A stretch of DNA of 64,000 bases, taken from positions 1 through 64,000 of the forward strand of contig CAZMZH010000008.1 in the NCBI GenBank assembly GCA_964570665.1, read 5' to 3'. The notes under the pieces are model-generated. The model was not told the origin of the DNA. It did no database searches and saw only the letters and a list, made by a program, of their open reading frames with translations. The translations under genes were made by a program, and so were the position numbers. Position 1 is the first letter of the stretch, and each line of letters begins with the position of its first letter. Below, one piece after another: positions 35,990 to 45,256 of this stretch. Source of the DNA: JAJDAT01 sp964570665 (GTDB lineage Bacteria > Nitrospinota > Nitrospinia > Nitrospinales > JAJDAT01).

Positions 35990-38221
35990 ATGGATTTTAA
36001 TAATTTTTCGAGCGAAACTTTTGTTGTCGACTACTGGAAGGTAATAAAAAAACGTAAGTTTTTTTTATTATTTTTTGTGTTAGTGATTGTTTTGCCAACT
36101 TTTTTTTATTCCTTAAAAATAAAAAAAGTATATCAAGCGAAAGCCTTACTTTTGATTGAGAGAAAAGCTCCGCAGGCTCTTTCATTAAATGCCACCGCCG
36201 CAATGTCTGGTTTCGATACTGCGGGAATGAATTTTTATAAAACACAATATGGATTAATAAAAAGTCGATCTTTAATTAAAACCGTCATTCAGCGATTGGG
36301 CTTGGAAGAAGACGAAGAGTTTAAAGTAAATCCGCCTATGATCAATTTTTCACGAATGAAAAATATCATCAAGTCATATTTATTGAAATGGGAATTGATA
36401 GAACTACCTGAGGAGGAAGAGTCCTTTAAAGACCCTTATACGTCTATTATTAATGCATTTTTAAATAGATTGTCGATCAACCCTATTCGCAATAGCAGGT
36501 TAGTGGAGGTTGTTTTTCGAGGTTATTCTCCTCAATTAGTCGCCGATATAGCAAATGTAATTGGAGATATGTACATTTTAAGAAATATTGAATTACGGAG
36601 TACCGCTGAGCAGGGAGCTGGACAATGGCTTGGGTCTAGAGTGGCTGAAACTCAGAAAAAGCTTGTAGCGTCTCAATTGGAACTTCAAAAGTTTTTAGAA
36701 GATGAGAATATTGTTGAGTTTAACGAATCGCGGCAAGATATTAGCACTCAAGAAATGGTTCAGATAAATTCTCACGTAACCAACGCAAAAGCGGAGCGCG
36801 TTCGACTAACGACTCTAATGGGACAATTACAAAAATTAAAAAGTAACCCAGTCGAGATGCTCCAATCAATTCCGGATAAATACAAAACGGCTACTATTCG
36901 GAATATTAACAGGGAATATGTGAGATTGCAGGAAGAGCTATCGGTAAAAATAAAGAAGCTTAACCCAAATCACCCAACCCTATTGAGTTTAAAAAGAAAA
37001 ATGAAATCTCTGGAGGAAAGAATTCCAAGAGAAATCGACAGATTATTAAAATCGGTTAGAGTGGAGTTTGACTCTGCTGTCCAAACGGAAAAATCACTTT
37101 TAAGAGCCTTGGATAGACAAAAAGAAAAAGTGATGGTTTTAAATAAAAAGTTAATCAAATTTAATTCTTTAAAGGTTGAGGCAGAGAGTAACGCCAATGT
37201 CTATCAAATACTATTAAGAAGGTTAAAAGAAACAGACATTTCCGCAAAAGGTATTGAAAGTAATATTCGCGTGGTTGATCGAGCGGAAGTTCCGACAAGA
37301 GCTATTAAACCAAATATAAAAATGAATGTTTTGATTGCTGGTTTGCTGGCGGCTTTTGGAGGGATCTTTTTAATTTTCTTTCTAGAATCTCAAGATAAAA
37401 CGCTTAAAACCCTTGAAGAAGTTGAAGCTCAAATTCCATTTCCGATTCTAGGAACTATCTTTTTATATAAAGAAGGAGCTACGAGCCAGTGGGATGAAGG
37501 GTTTAGAATTGTCCGGGCAAATATTTTAAATGCAACGGGAGACCCCCCTAAAAAAATCATTATGATGACAAGCACTGCCCCATCGGAAGGTAAAACCACT
37601 GTTTTGTCTAATTTGGCTATAAGTTTTGCTCAATTAGGGCAAAAAGTATTGGTGATTGATTGCGATTTAAGAAGGTCTCAAGTTCATAAGGTTTTTTCGA
37701 TGAAAGAATCGCCAGGATTGTCTAATTATCTTACGGAAGATATTCCTTTAACTTCGATTTTTCAAAAACCGTTGACCGAAGATATTTATATTATATCTGG
37801 CGGAAGAACGTCGTCTCAATCAGTGGAACTTTTAAGTTCAAACAAGTTTCACGAGTTGCTTAAAACTGCCAAAGAAAACTTTGATATGGTTTTTTTAGAC
37901 GCTCCATCGGTTTTAAGCCTTTCAGATTCTTCGGTATTAGCTCCATATTGCGATAACATAATTTATTTGATTCGCTCTGGAAAAATTGATTATCGGGTTG
38001 TCCAACGCGCCTTGAAACAACTTTGTTATTCTATGCCCAATAACGAGACTAATGAAGGGCAAGGGAGAAATGTGCAATTGGTTCCTAATATAAAGGCAAA
38101 AATTTTAGGCGTTGTTTTAAATATGGTAGATTCAAATACCGATCAGCTTGTCAGATATAGTGAAGAATATCACCGATATATAAATATGCAGATATCTAAA
38201 GACGGTCAAATATCGGCATGA
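35990..38221 (+). CDS. Wzc-like polysaccharide co-polymerase with tyrosine autokinase domain
   Basis: The 743-residue protein has two membrane segments: about 24-44 and 442-465. Between them lie the Wzz domain and long coiled coils (about 205-420). The C-terminal cytoplasmic BY-kinase has Walker A in SEGKTTVLSNLA (about 535), Walker A' in VIDCDLRRS and Walker B in MVFLDAPS. The tail RYSEEYHRYINM holds three tyrosines that could be the autophosphorylation cluster. It sets polymer length and couples Wzy polymerisation to export with the Wza-like protein at 58261. Confidence 0.92.
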   Translation: MDFNNFSSETFVVDYWKVIKKRKFFLLFFVLVIVLPTFFYSLKIKKVYQAKALLLIERKAPQALSLNATAAMSGFDTAGMNFYKTQYGLIKSRSLIKTVIQRLGLEEDEEFKVNPPMINFSRMKNIIKSYLLKWELIELPEEEESFKDPYTSIINAFLNRLSINPIRNSRLVEVVFRGYSPQLVADIANVIGDMYILRNIELRSTAEQGAGQWLGSRVAETQKKLVASQLELQKFLEDENIVEFNESRQDISTQEMVQINSHVTNAKAERVRLTTLMGQLQKLKSNPVEMLQSIPDKYKTATIRNINREYVRLQEELSVKIKKLNPNHPTLLSLKRKMKSLEERIPREIDRLLKSVRVEFDSAVQTEKSLLRALDRQKEKVMVLNKKLIKFNSLKVEAESNANVYQILLRRLKETDISAKGIESNIRVVDRAEVPTRAIKPNIKMNVLIAGLLAAFGGIFLIFFLESQDKTLKTLEEVEAQIPFPILGTIFLYKEGATSQWDEGFRIVRANILNATGDPPKKIIMMTSTAPSEGKTTVLSNLAISFAQLGQKVLVIDCDLRRSQVHKVFSMKESPGLSNYLTEDIPLTSIFQKPLTEDIYIISGGRTSSQSVELLSSNKFHELLKTAKENFDMVFLDAPSVLSLSDSSVLAPYCDNIIYLIRSGKIDYRVVQRALKQLCYSMPNNETNEGQGRNVQLVPNIKAKILGVVLNMVDSNTDQLVRYSEEYHRYINMQISKDGQISA

Positions 38222-38310
38222 CGCTGCTAAGTTGATTTGTGCCGATAAGTAGATTTTATGAATGCGTTTAATTGTGCAATCTTTTTTTGATAAATGAGAA
38301 GTTGAATTTA

Positions 38311-40233
38311 ATGAATATTGAAACCGAATTTCAAAACTACCGCCAAGGGGATTACTCTATAAAGGTATGGAATTTTTCTTTATTTTGCCTGGATTTAGTT
38401 TTTGGTTGTTTATCTATGTACTTGGCGTTTTTACTGCGCTTTGATTTGGATATTACGGACGATAATCTTTCAACTTACTTTTTTGTCCTTCCTCATGTTT
38501 TTGTTTTTCGATCGGTATCTCATATTTATTTTAAATTGTATTCTAGGCTCTGGGAGTACGCTAACCTCCATGATTTTTTAAAAATATTTTATTCGAATGC
38601 TGTAGGGTCTTTTCTAATAGGATTTTCTATTTGGTCAAACTTAGCAAATAAAGAATTTATTAAAATCTCGCTTGCTATATTAGCGATGGATTTGATGTTT
38701 ATTACCGCTTTCCAAATAGGATCGCGGATTGCCTGGAAGTCTTGGAGAGGGTATAGGAAAACTCAAAAGAAAAAACAGTCGTCGCGAGCTTTTTCTACAA
38801 ACGTATTTATTTTAGGCGCTGGAGAAATTGGAGCTCTATTAATAGAAAATTTGAAAACGCATGGATCTAATTACAATGTGGTTGGCTTTATAGACGATGA
38901 TAAAGAAAAGCTAAATAATATGTTGCATGGCGTTAAAGTGCTAGGCAATCGCTATGATATCCACGAGCTATCTAAAAATCTTAACGCCAAAGAAGTTTTT
39001 ATTGCAGTAAACAAGATATCTCCCGAAAGTATCTCAGAGATTATTGATCTTTGTAAAAAATGCCGAGTCCGTCACAAAATGGTATATTCTTTTATCGATA
39101 TTGCCACCAATGAACTTCATATATCCAAAATTAGAAATATAGAAATTAGCGATTTGTTGAGGCGTGAACCCGTTTCTATTGATTTGGCGGCGATAAAGAA
39201 GTTAGTAGAAGGTAAAGTGATTTTGATTACTGGAGCGGCTGGTTCGATAGGCTCTGAACTTTGTCAGCAGTTGTTGGAATTCAGTCCAAAGTCTTTAGTG
39301 ATGGTAGATCGTGGAGAAAATTATTTACATAACTTAAGCGTTTTATTAGAACCAGATTTGGGTCAGGCCAAAGCGCATTATATTTTTGGATCTATAACCA
39401 ACTATAACAAGATGGAGAGTTTATTTTTAAAGCATCGACCTAATTTGGTAATCCATGCGGCGGCGCATAAGCATGTTCCTTTAATGGAATCAAATTTAGA
39501 TGAAGCTGTTATTAATAATATCTATGGCGCTAAATTAATAGCAAGTTTATCGCATCAGTATGAAGTGGAAGACTTTATTTTTGTTTCGACAGATAAAGTT
39601 GTTAAACCATCAAGCGTAATGGGAATGACCAAAAGAATTGCCGAACAGTATATTCAATATATCCAAGAAAAAAGTAACAGCAGATTTTCCATAGTTAGAT
39701 TTGGCAATGTGTTAGGAAGCAGAGGCAGCGTTGTGCCAACCTTTAAAAAACAAATTGAACGAGGAGGCCCCGTTACCCTAACCCATCCTGATATGGAAAG
39801 ATACTTTATGCTATTGCCAGAAGCGGTTAGGCTAATTCTCCAAGCGGTCACAATGAGGGGAGAGGGCGGTGGAACTTTTTTTCTCGAAATGGGAGACCCT
39901 GTAAAAATATTGGATTTGGCTAAAAAGATGATCAAAGTTTCCGGTTATCGTCGGAAAGACGATATTGAAATTCAGATTACGGGTATTCGTCCAGGGGAAA
40001 AACTGACTGAGGAATTATTCGGGGAGTTAGAAGAAGTTGACGAAACGTTTCATGAAAAAATTAAAATGGTTAAACCTAAGAAAGTGTCTATTGAGGATTT
40101 CGACCAAAAAATTGATAAGCTTTTTGAACTGGCTCAAAATGGCGAAAAATCTGAATTAAGAAAAAAGGTAAAAGAATTAATTCCAGATGGCAAAACATCC
40201 GTGAGTAATGAATTAGAAAGTATGCTCAATTAA
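38311..40233 (+). CDS. Membrane-bound UDP-sugar 4,6-dehydratase (CapD/WbpM/PglF type)
   Basis: ATG 38311 is preferred over TTG 38272 because the N-terminus then begins just before the membrane part. The protein (640 residues) has four N-terminal membrane helices, a first nucleotide-binding domain (FILGAGEIGALLIENL) and a catalytic SDR domain (LITGAAGSIGSELCQQLL). MGMTKR replaces the usual YxxxK, as in WbpM and PglF enzymes, where Met takes the Tyr position. It makes UDP-4-keto-6-deoxy sugar, often from UDP-GlcNAc, feeding deoxyamino sugars of the repeat unit. Confidence 0.92.
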   Translation: MNIETEFQNYRQGDYSIKVWNFSLFCLDLVFGCLSMYLAFLLRFDLDITDDNLSTYFFVLPHVFVFRSVSHIYFKLYSRLWEYANLHDFLKIFYSNAVGSFLIGFSIWSNLANKEFIKISLAILAMDLMFITAFQIGSRIAWKSWRGYRKTQKKKQSSRAFSTNVFILGAGEIGALLIENLKTHGSNYNVVGFIDDDKEKLNNMLHGVKVLGNRYDIHELSKNLNAKEVFIAVNKISPESISEIIDLCKKCRVRHKMVYSFIDIATNELHISKIRNIEISDLLRREPVSIDLAAIKKLVEGKVILITGAAGSIGSELCQQLLEFSPKSLVMVDRGENYLHNLSVLLEPDLGQAKAHYIFGSITNYNKMESLFLKHRPNLVIHAAAHKHVPLMESNLDEAVINNIYGAKLIASLSHQYEVEDFIFVSTDKVVKPSSVMGMTKRIAEQYIQYIQEKSNSRFSIVRFGNVLGSRGSVVPTFKKQIERGGPVTLTHPDMERYFMLLPEAVRLILQAVTMRGEGGGTFFLEMGDPVKILDLAKKMIKVSGYRRKDDIEIQITGIRPGEKLTEELFGELEEVDETFHEKIKMVKPKKVSIEDFDQKIDKLFELAQNGEKSELRKKVKELIPDGKTSVSNELESMLN

Positions 40234-40281
40234 AGATATCTTTTTTATATATAATTTTTTAAGAGAAAAGGGCCCAAAGAT

Positions 40282-41397
40282 ATGAAGGGGCTTGTTATTG
40301 GAGGCGCTGGATTTATTGGTTCCCATACAGTTGACGCCTTATTAGAAGAAGGCCATTCTGTTCGAATTTTTGATGTTCTTCAGCCTAGAATCCATCCAAA
40401 AGGAAAGCCCGATTACCTGCCAAAAGAGGCTGAGTTTGTTCAAGGAGATGTAACTGATAAATCCGCATTAGAATCCGCTCTAGATGGGATTGATTTTGTT
40501 TATCACTTTGCCGCCTATCAAGACTATTTACCTGATTTTAGTTCTTTTATTGATGTGAATTCCAAAAGCGCCGCTTTGTTATTCGAAATCATTGTCGAAA
40601 AAAAACTCGCAATACAAAAAGTGGTAATAGCATCCTCCCAATCTGTTTTGGGAGAGGGAGCTTATAATTGTTCAAAACATGGCTTAGTTTTTCCCAATCT
40701 TAGGTCAGAAATAAAAATGAAAACGGCAGTCTGGGATCCCGTATGCCCAAAATGCCAAGGTATAATCCATTGGGAATTAACGGATGAGTCTCACGCATCT
40801 CCACAAAACGCATACGGCGTTTCAAAATATTCTCAGGAAATGATCTCCCTGGTTCTTGGTAAAAGATATGAAATTCCTACGGTGGCGTTTAGGTACTCGA
40901 TTGTTCAAGGTCCAAGACAATCATTTTTTAATATGTATTCGGGAGCTTGCCGCATCTTTTGCCTGAGTCTTTATTTTGATAAACCTCCACCAATTTACGA
41001 AGATGGCCTTCAAATTCGAGATTATGTGAATATTAAAGATGTGGTATCCGCAAATTTATTAGCTCTAAATTCTTCTGAAACCGACTATCAAGTTTTTAAT
41101 GTCGGAGGAGGAAAGGGATATACCGTTTTAGAATTATCTGAAATGACCGCTAATGTTTTTCAAAAGGAAATTTCTGGAAAATTGACAGGGGCATATCGAT
41201 TTGGGGATACGCGACACATTTGTTCCGATATCTCAAAGTTAAAAGCTTTAGGTTGGGCTCCTAAATATAGTCCTGAAGATAGTTTAAAAGATTATGTTTC
41301 CTGGCTTCAAAATCAAAACGATATCAACGATGTCTTAGAATATGCCGAAAAAAATATGAAAAGCTTAAACGTCGTTCGAGATTTTAAAGTCTCATGA
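40282..41397 (+). CDS. NAD-dependent sugar epimerase, resembling dTDP-L-rhamnose 4-epimerases
   Basis: The 371-residue extended SDR has the Rossmann motif GGAGFIGS and the catalytic Y178-x3-K182. A cysteine-containing insertion (C130, H133, C155-x2-C158 in DPVCPKCQG) could bind zinc. I recall a similar insertion in dTDP-L-rhamnose 4-epimerases of the WbiB/Tll type, so dTDP-6-deoxy-L-talose synthesis is a candidate; no rmlABCD genes are in the window. Its stop overlaps the start of the next gene (ATGA). Confidence 0.75.
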   Translation: MKGLVIGGAGFIGSHTVDALLEEGHSVRIFDVLQPRIHPKGKPDYLPKEAEFVQGDVTDKSALESALDGIDFVYHFAAYQDYLPDFSSFIDVNSKSAALLFEIIVEKKLAIQKVVIASSQSVLGEGAYNCSKHGLVFPNLRSEIKMKTAVWDPVCPKCQGIIHWELTDESHASPQNAYGVSKYSQEMISLVLGKRYEIPTVAFRYSIVQGPRQSFFNMYSGACRIFCLSLYFDKPPPIYEDGLQIRDYVNIKDVVSANLLALNSSETDYQVFNVGGGKGYTVLELSEMTANVFQKEISGKLTGAYRFGDTRHICSDISKLKALGWAPKYSPEDSLKDYVSWLQNQNDINDVLEYAEKNMKSLNVVRDFKVS

Positions 41398-42104
41398 AGT
41401 CGGCTTTTATTTTAGCTGCAGGATTGGGAACTCGCTTGAAACCAATTACTGACGATATTCCCAAATGTCTTGTTCCTGTTGGAGGGAAACCGTTGCTATC
41501 TATTTGGTTAGATTGGTTGCGCCGGTTTGGAATAACATCGGTTTTGATAAACAGCCATTATTTACACGAAAAAATGGAGAGCTTTGTTCACAGCTACAAA
41601 GGCGATATAAGTATTAAACTGTCTTTTGAAAAAAAACTTTTGGGAAGCGCTGGAACTCTAAAAAAAAATAAAGATTTTGTAAGGAATGTAAACGAGTTTT
41701 TAATTGTGTATGCGGATAACTTGACTAATGTAAATGTTGATATGCTTTTGAAGAAACATGATCAATTGAGGCAATTGGCTACATTAGGATTATTTCGGAG
41801 CCCGAAACCAAAAACCTGCGGAATCGCTCTTCTAGACGAACAAGGAATAATAACTCAATTTGACGAAAAACCCCAAAACCCAAAATCTGATTTGGCCTTT
41901 GCGGGAATTGCGATAGCCACTCGAGAGTTTTTGGAAGAAATACCTAATAAATTCCCATGCGACTTAGCTAAGGATGTAATCGGCCCCTTGTCGGGACGTT
42001 TGGCGGGAGTAGAGGTTCAGGGATATCTCCGAGATATAGGCACTATGGAAAGTCTTGCTCAAGCGGAAAAAGATTGGGTTGCGTTAAAGAAAGATTTTAT
42101 ATGA
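41394..42104 (+). CDS. Sugar-1-phosphate nucleotidyltransferase (HddC-like)
   Basis: The 236-residue protein carries the nucleotidyltransferase signature ILAAGLGTRLKPITDDIPK, followed by CLVPVGGKPLL, and the metal-binding VYADN. It is the short form without a hexapeptide tail, like HddC (GDP-D-glycero-alpha-D-manno-heptose pyrophosphorylase) and related guanylyltransferases. It overlaps genes on both sides by ATGA, and the next gene is an HddA-like heptose kinase, which supports a heptose substrate. Confidence 0.8.
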   Translation: MKSAFILAAGLGTRLKPITDDIPKCLVPVGGKPLLSIWLDWLRRFGITSVLINSHYLHEKMESFVHSYKGDISIKLSFEKKLLGSAGTLKKNKDFVRNVNEFLIVYADNLTNVNVDMLLKKHDQLRQLATLGLFRSPKPKTCGIALLDEQGIITQFDEKPQNPKSDLAFAGIAIATREFLEEIPNKFPCDLAKDVIGPLSGRLAGVEVQGYLRDIGTMESLAQAEKDWVALKKDFI

Positions 42105-43090
42105 TTGTAACTCAAACTCCTTTAAGAATTAGTTTTGCTGGAGGTGGAACGGATTTTAAAGATTATTATGAAAATCGCGAAGGTTTTGTTGTAAGTTCGG
42201 CGATCGATAAATACGTATTCGTAATCCTATCTAAGAGATTTGACGATAAAATTTATATTAATTATTTTAAAAAAGAAATTGTCGATAAGGTAGACGATAT
42301 TCAACATGAATTAGTTCGTGAAGCTATGCGGATAACGGAGGTGGATAAGGGAATAGAGATTGTGCTTTTATCCGATATCCCATCCGAAGGTTCAGGGTTA
42401 GGTTCCTCAAGTAGTTTTTCTGTCGGACTTTTAAATGCGCTCCACATTTATAAAGGCGAACAGGTTAGCCCCGCTCAATTAGCGAAAGAAGCATGCGATA
42501 TTGAAATTAATCGTTGTAAAAAACCAATTGGCAAGCAAGATCAATATATTGCCGCATTTGGAGGGCTTAGAGAATTTAGGTTTAAAAACTGCGAAGAAGT
42601 AGAAAGTAAACGTTTTGTATTATCAGAAACCCAAAACCGAGATTTATCTAACAATCTTTTTTTGTTTTATACCAATCAAACTCGAAAAGCAGACAGCATA
42701 CTTTCGGAACAAAAAAAACAAATCAATTTAAATTTAGATTCTTTAGACAAAATAAAAGATTTGGCGTTTAAAGTTTCAAAGGCTGTCGAAGCCAATGATT
42801 TTGACTCTATTGGAAATATCCTTAATGAAAATTGGCAATTAAAAAAAGAACTGGCTTCCAATATCAGTAATCCATACATAGACGAAATGTATGAAAAAGC
42901 CGTTTCGTCCGGAGCTTATGGAGCAAAAATTTGTGGGGCGGGTGGCGGAGGCTTTCTTTTAGTTTATTGTCCTCTTAAAAGTCATCAAAAACTAAGAGAA
43001 GTTTTAAAAAATTATCAGGAAATGCCATTATTTTTAGAGCCCGATGGTTCTAAAGTCATATTTAATTATAGGCGCCCTTCTTGGAGATAA
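42101..43090 (+). CDS. hddA: GHMP kinase, D-glycero-alpha-D-manno-heptose 7-phosphate kinase-like (HddA)
   Basis: ATG 42101 overlaps the preceding stop; an upstream frame extension is rejected. The 329-residue GHMP kinase has PLRISFAGGGTDFKDYY, the ATP loop PSEGSGLGSSSSFSVG and motif 3 KICGAGGGGFLL. These match heptose-7-phosphate kinases of the GDP-heptose branch, with HddC-like enzyme next door. GmhA and GmhB are not in the window and would have to be encoded elsewhere. Sedoheptulose 7-phosphate may come from the transketolase pair at 55827-57597. Confidence 0.85.
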   Translation: MIVTQTPLRISFAGGGTDFKDYYENREGFVVSSAIDKYVFVILSKRFDDKIYINYFKKEIVDKVDDIQHELVREAMRITEVDKGIEIVLLSDIPSEGSGLGSSSSFSVGLLNALHIYKGEQVSPAQLAKEACDIEINRCKKPIGKQDQYIAAFGGLREFRFKNCEEVESKRFVLSETQNRDLSNNLFLFYTNQTRKADSILSEQKKQINLNLDSLDKIKDLAFKVSKAVEANDFDSIGNILNENWQLKKELASNISNPYIDEMYEKAVSSGAYGAKICGAGGGGFLLVYCPLKSHQKLREVLKNYQEMPLFLEPDGSKVIFNYRRPSWR

Positions 43091-43157
43091 TTTTTTTTAA
43101 AATAGTTCTGTTTTTAACTAAAAAAAACTTGTATTTTCAGCGTATTTGATTTTAAAA

Positions 43158-44135
43158 ATGAAAAAACCGCTTGTAAGCTTTTGTATTCCTACATTTAATC
43201 GAGATGCCTATTTGCGGCAAACGTTAGATAGCGCTTTAAATCAAACAGAAAAAGATTTTGAAATAATTGTCGTTGATGATGCATCCCCAGATTCAACGGA
43301 AAAAGTGGTTAGAGAATATTCTGATCCGAGAATCCGATATTATAGAAACGATAAAAACCTTGGCGTTCCAAAAAATTATAACTATGTATTTTCGCTTGCT
43401 CGGGGAGAATATCTTTGTTTATTGGAAGACCATGACCTTCTAGCGCCGAATTATTTAAAAGAGCTTTTACCTCTATTTAAAACGAACCCTAAATTATCTT
43501 TCGCATTTTGTTCAATTGTTATGATCGATCAAAATGGAGAAAAACAGATAAAATATTCACACCCTTTCCCTCAAATCTTTTCTGGGAAGAAAGCTCTCAG
43601 AAGATTGTTGACTCGAGTCACTTGCCCCTGCTCTCTAACAACGCTAATTCGGAAAAGTTTTCTTTCCGATTTAGAGGAGCCGTTTTCTTCAGAATTTTGG
43701 TGGTATGCGGATATTGATTTGTGGATGCAATTGGCGGCAAGAGGGGATTTGGGATATGTCGATAATCCCTTGCTTCAAATGAGGTTTAGGGAAGAAAATC
43801 ATTTTTTAAAAGGTAAAGAATGGGAGACGCTATTTGCGGTTGATAAAATTCATCAAGCCAATTGGAAATTACTTTATCCTAAAAAGTCTATCAGAGAAAC
43901 GATTGATAAAGGATGTTATGGAGCCGCAAAAACCTGGAGTATTGTAAAGTTTAGAGCTAATAAAACATACATTAGAAAAATGGCTTGGGATAGCGTTGAC
44001 GATAAAAATATAAAAGAGTTTCTACCTAGATCGGGTAGGTTTATTATGAATCTTATGGATTTATGTCCGACAATACTGGGCCAAATGATAGGCCAGATAT
44101 TTCAATCTGTTTGGAAATTTGCGCATAAATTTTGA
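43158..44135 (+). CDS. Family 2 glycosyltransferase
   Basis: ATG 43158 is chosen over TTG 43146. The 325-residue GT-A enzyme starts VSFCIPTFNRDAYLRQTLDS, has VVDDASPDST and the catalytic-site block LLEDHDLL in place of the usual DxD. Probable ED/W-like region is FWWYADIDLWMQLAARG. It adds one sugar to the lipid-linked repeat unit in the cytoplasm. Donor unknown. Confidence 0.88.
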   Translation: MKKPLVSFCIPTFNRDAYLRQTLDSALNQTEKDFEIIVVDDASPDSTEKVVREYSDPRIRYYRNDKNLGVPKNYNYVFSLARGEYLCLLEDHDLLAPNYLKELLPLFKTNPKLSFAFCSIVMIDQNGEKQIKYSHPFPQIFSGKKALRRLLTRVTCPCSLTTLIRKSFLSDLEEPFSSEFWWYADIDLWMQLAARGDLGYVDNPLLQMRFREENHFLKGKEWETLFAVDKIHQANWKLLYPKKSIRETIDKGCYGAAKTWSIVKFRANKTYIRKMAWDSVDDKNIKEFLPRSGRFIMNLMDLCPTILGQMIGQIFQSVWKFAHKF

Positions 44136-44150
44136 CGATCATATTTGATT

Positions 44151-45248
44151 ATGAAAATATTATTAAGCTATCCATCGCAGCATGATAAAAGCGAAGGCGT
44201 CAACTATTGCCGAGCATTTCGAAGGTTGGGACATGAAGTTATAGAAGTTAATGCTTCTTCAAGTTCGGATGGTTTATGGGAACCTAGAAAAGTTGTTATG
44301 GGGTTTTCCCCAGAAACTTGTATTCACGATTTAGTTGCGCGGTATGGGAAATGCGATCTTTTTTTATATATAGAGCCTTTGGGTCTGATCCCAAGAAGTT
44401 TAAACGAATCGCCTATGCCCACGGCTTGCGTTATTTCCGATTGTCACCGCCAATTAAAACCTCGATTGTCTCTATCAAAGTTTTTTGATCATGTTTTTTT
44501 ATATCAACGTAATTATTTGAAGGACTTTTCATCCCATCCCTTAGGACATGTACATTGGTTGCCATTCGCTTGCGATATTGACAACTTTAAAAATCAAGAA
44601 ACAAACCGCGATTTAGATATTGGGTTTATTGGGAATTTATTTGAGAAAGAAAATGAAAGAAGAAAGATACTAGATATCCTTAAAGAAAAGTACCGCTTGA
44701 ATGAAAGCAGATATTACCTGCAAGAAGAGATACCAAAAGTCTATTCCAGATCAAAAATAGTGTTAAACCTTCCAGTTGGGGACGATCTTAATTTTCGATT
44801 TTTCGAAGCTTTGTCTTGCGAGGCTTTATTAATCACCAAAAGAATGCACAATGGGCAAGAAGATTTGTTTAAAGAAGACTTGCATTATGTAGCTTTTGAT
44901 AGCAGACAAGAGCTATTGGAGAAGGTAGATTTTTATTTAAAAAATGACGCAGCGCGAATGAAGATTGCGTCGGCTGGATTTGAAGAAGTTAAAAAATCTC
45001 ATACCCTTTCGCTCAGGTTAGAAGAATTACTAGAAAAAATTCATAGAGGGCAAAAAGAATCCGCTCCAATAAGAAAAATGAATTCAGATGAAATAATGGA
45101 TCAGTACGCTCAATTTTATGAAAGAAACGGAAGGGTAGACACTTTGCTAAGTTTTGCCGCTGGGCATAAAGAAGATAGATGGACGCGTTTTAAAATATTA
45201 ACAAAAGCTGGAAGCGCGTTTATCCGAAGAGCCATCAACGGTTGGTAA
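44151..45248 (+). CDS. CgeB-like glycosyltransferase
   Basis: The 365-residue protein (ATG 44151) has the CgeB/Glyco_trans_1_2 layout: variable N-terminal half and a C-terminal half with IGFIGNLFEKENERR, RSKIVLNLPVGDDLNFRFFE and EALSCEALLITKR. Such proteins are GT-B enzymes found in surface-polymer and spore-coat loci. A C-terminal tail of about 60 residues is extra. It is a paralogue in fold of the gene at 48556. Confidence 0.75.
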   Translation: MKILLSYPSQHDKSEGVNYCRAFRRLGHEVIEVNASSSSDGLWEPRKVVMGFSPETCIHDLVARYGKCDLFLYIEPLGLIPRSLNESPMPTACVISDCHRQLKPRLSLSKFFDHVFLYQRNYLKDFSSHPLGHVHWLPFACDIDNFKNQETNRDLDIGFIGNLFEKENERRKILDILKEKYRLNESRYYLQEEIPKVYSRSKIVLNLPVGDDLNFRFFEALSCEALLITKRMHNGQEDLFKEDLHYVAFDSRQELLEKVDFYLKNDAARMKIASAGFEEVKKSHTLSLRLEELLEKIHRGQKESAPIRKMNSDEIMDQYAQFYERNGRVDTLLSFAAGHKEDRWTRFKILTKAGSAFIRRAINGW

Positions 45249-45256
45249 TATGACGA

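Noticed and set aside
42074..42100. Upstream start for the heptose kinase
   Set aside because: The ATG at 42101 overlaps the preceding stop as ATGA, and GHMP kinases begin close to the PLRISFAGGGTD motif.
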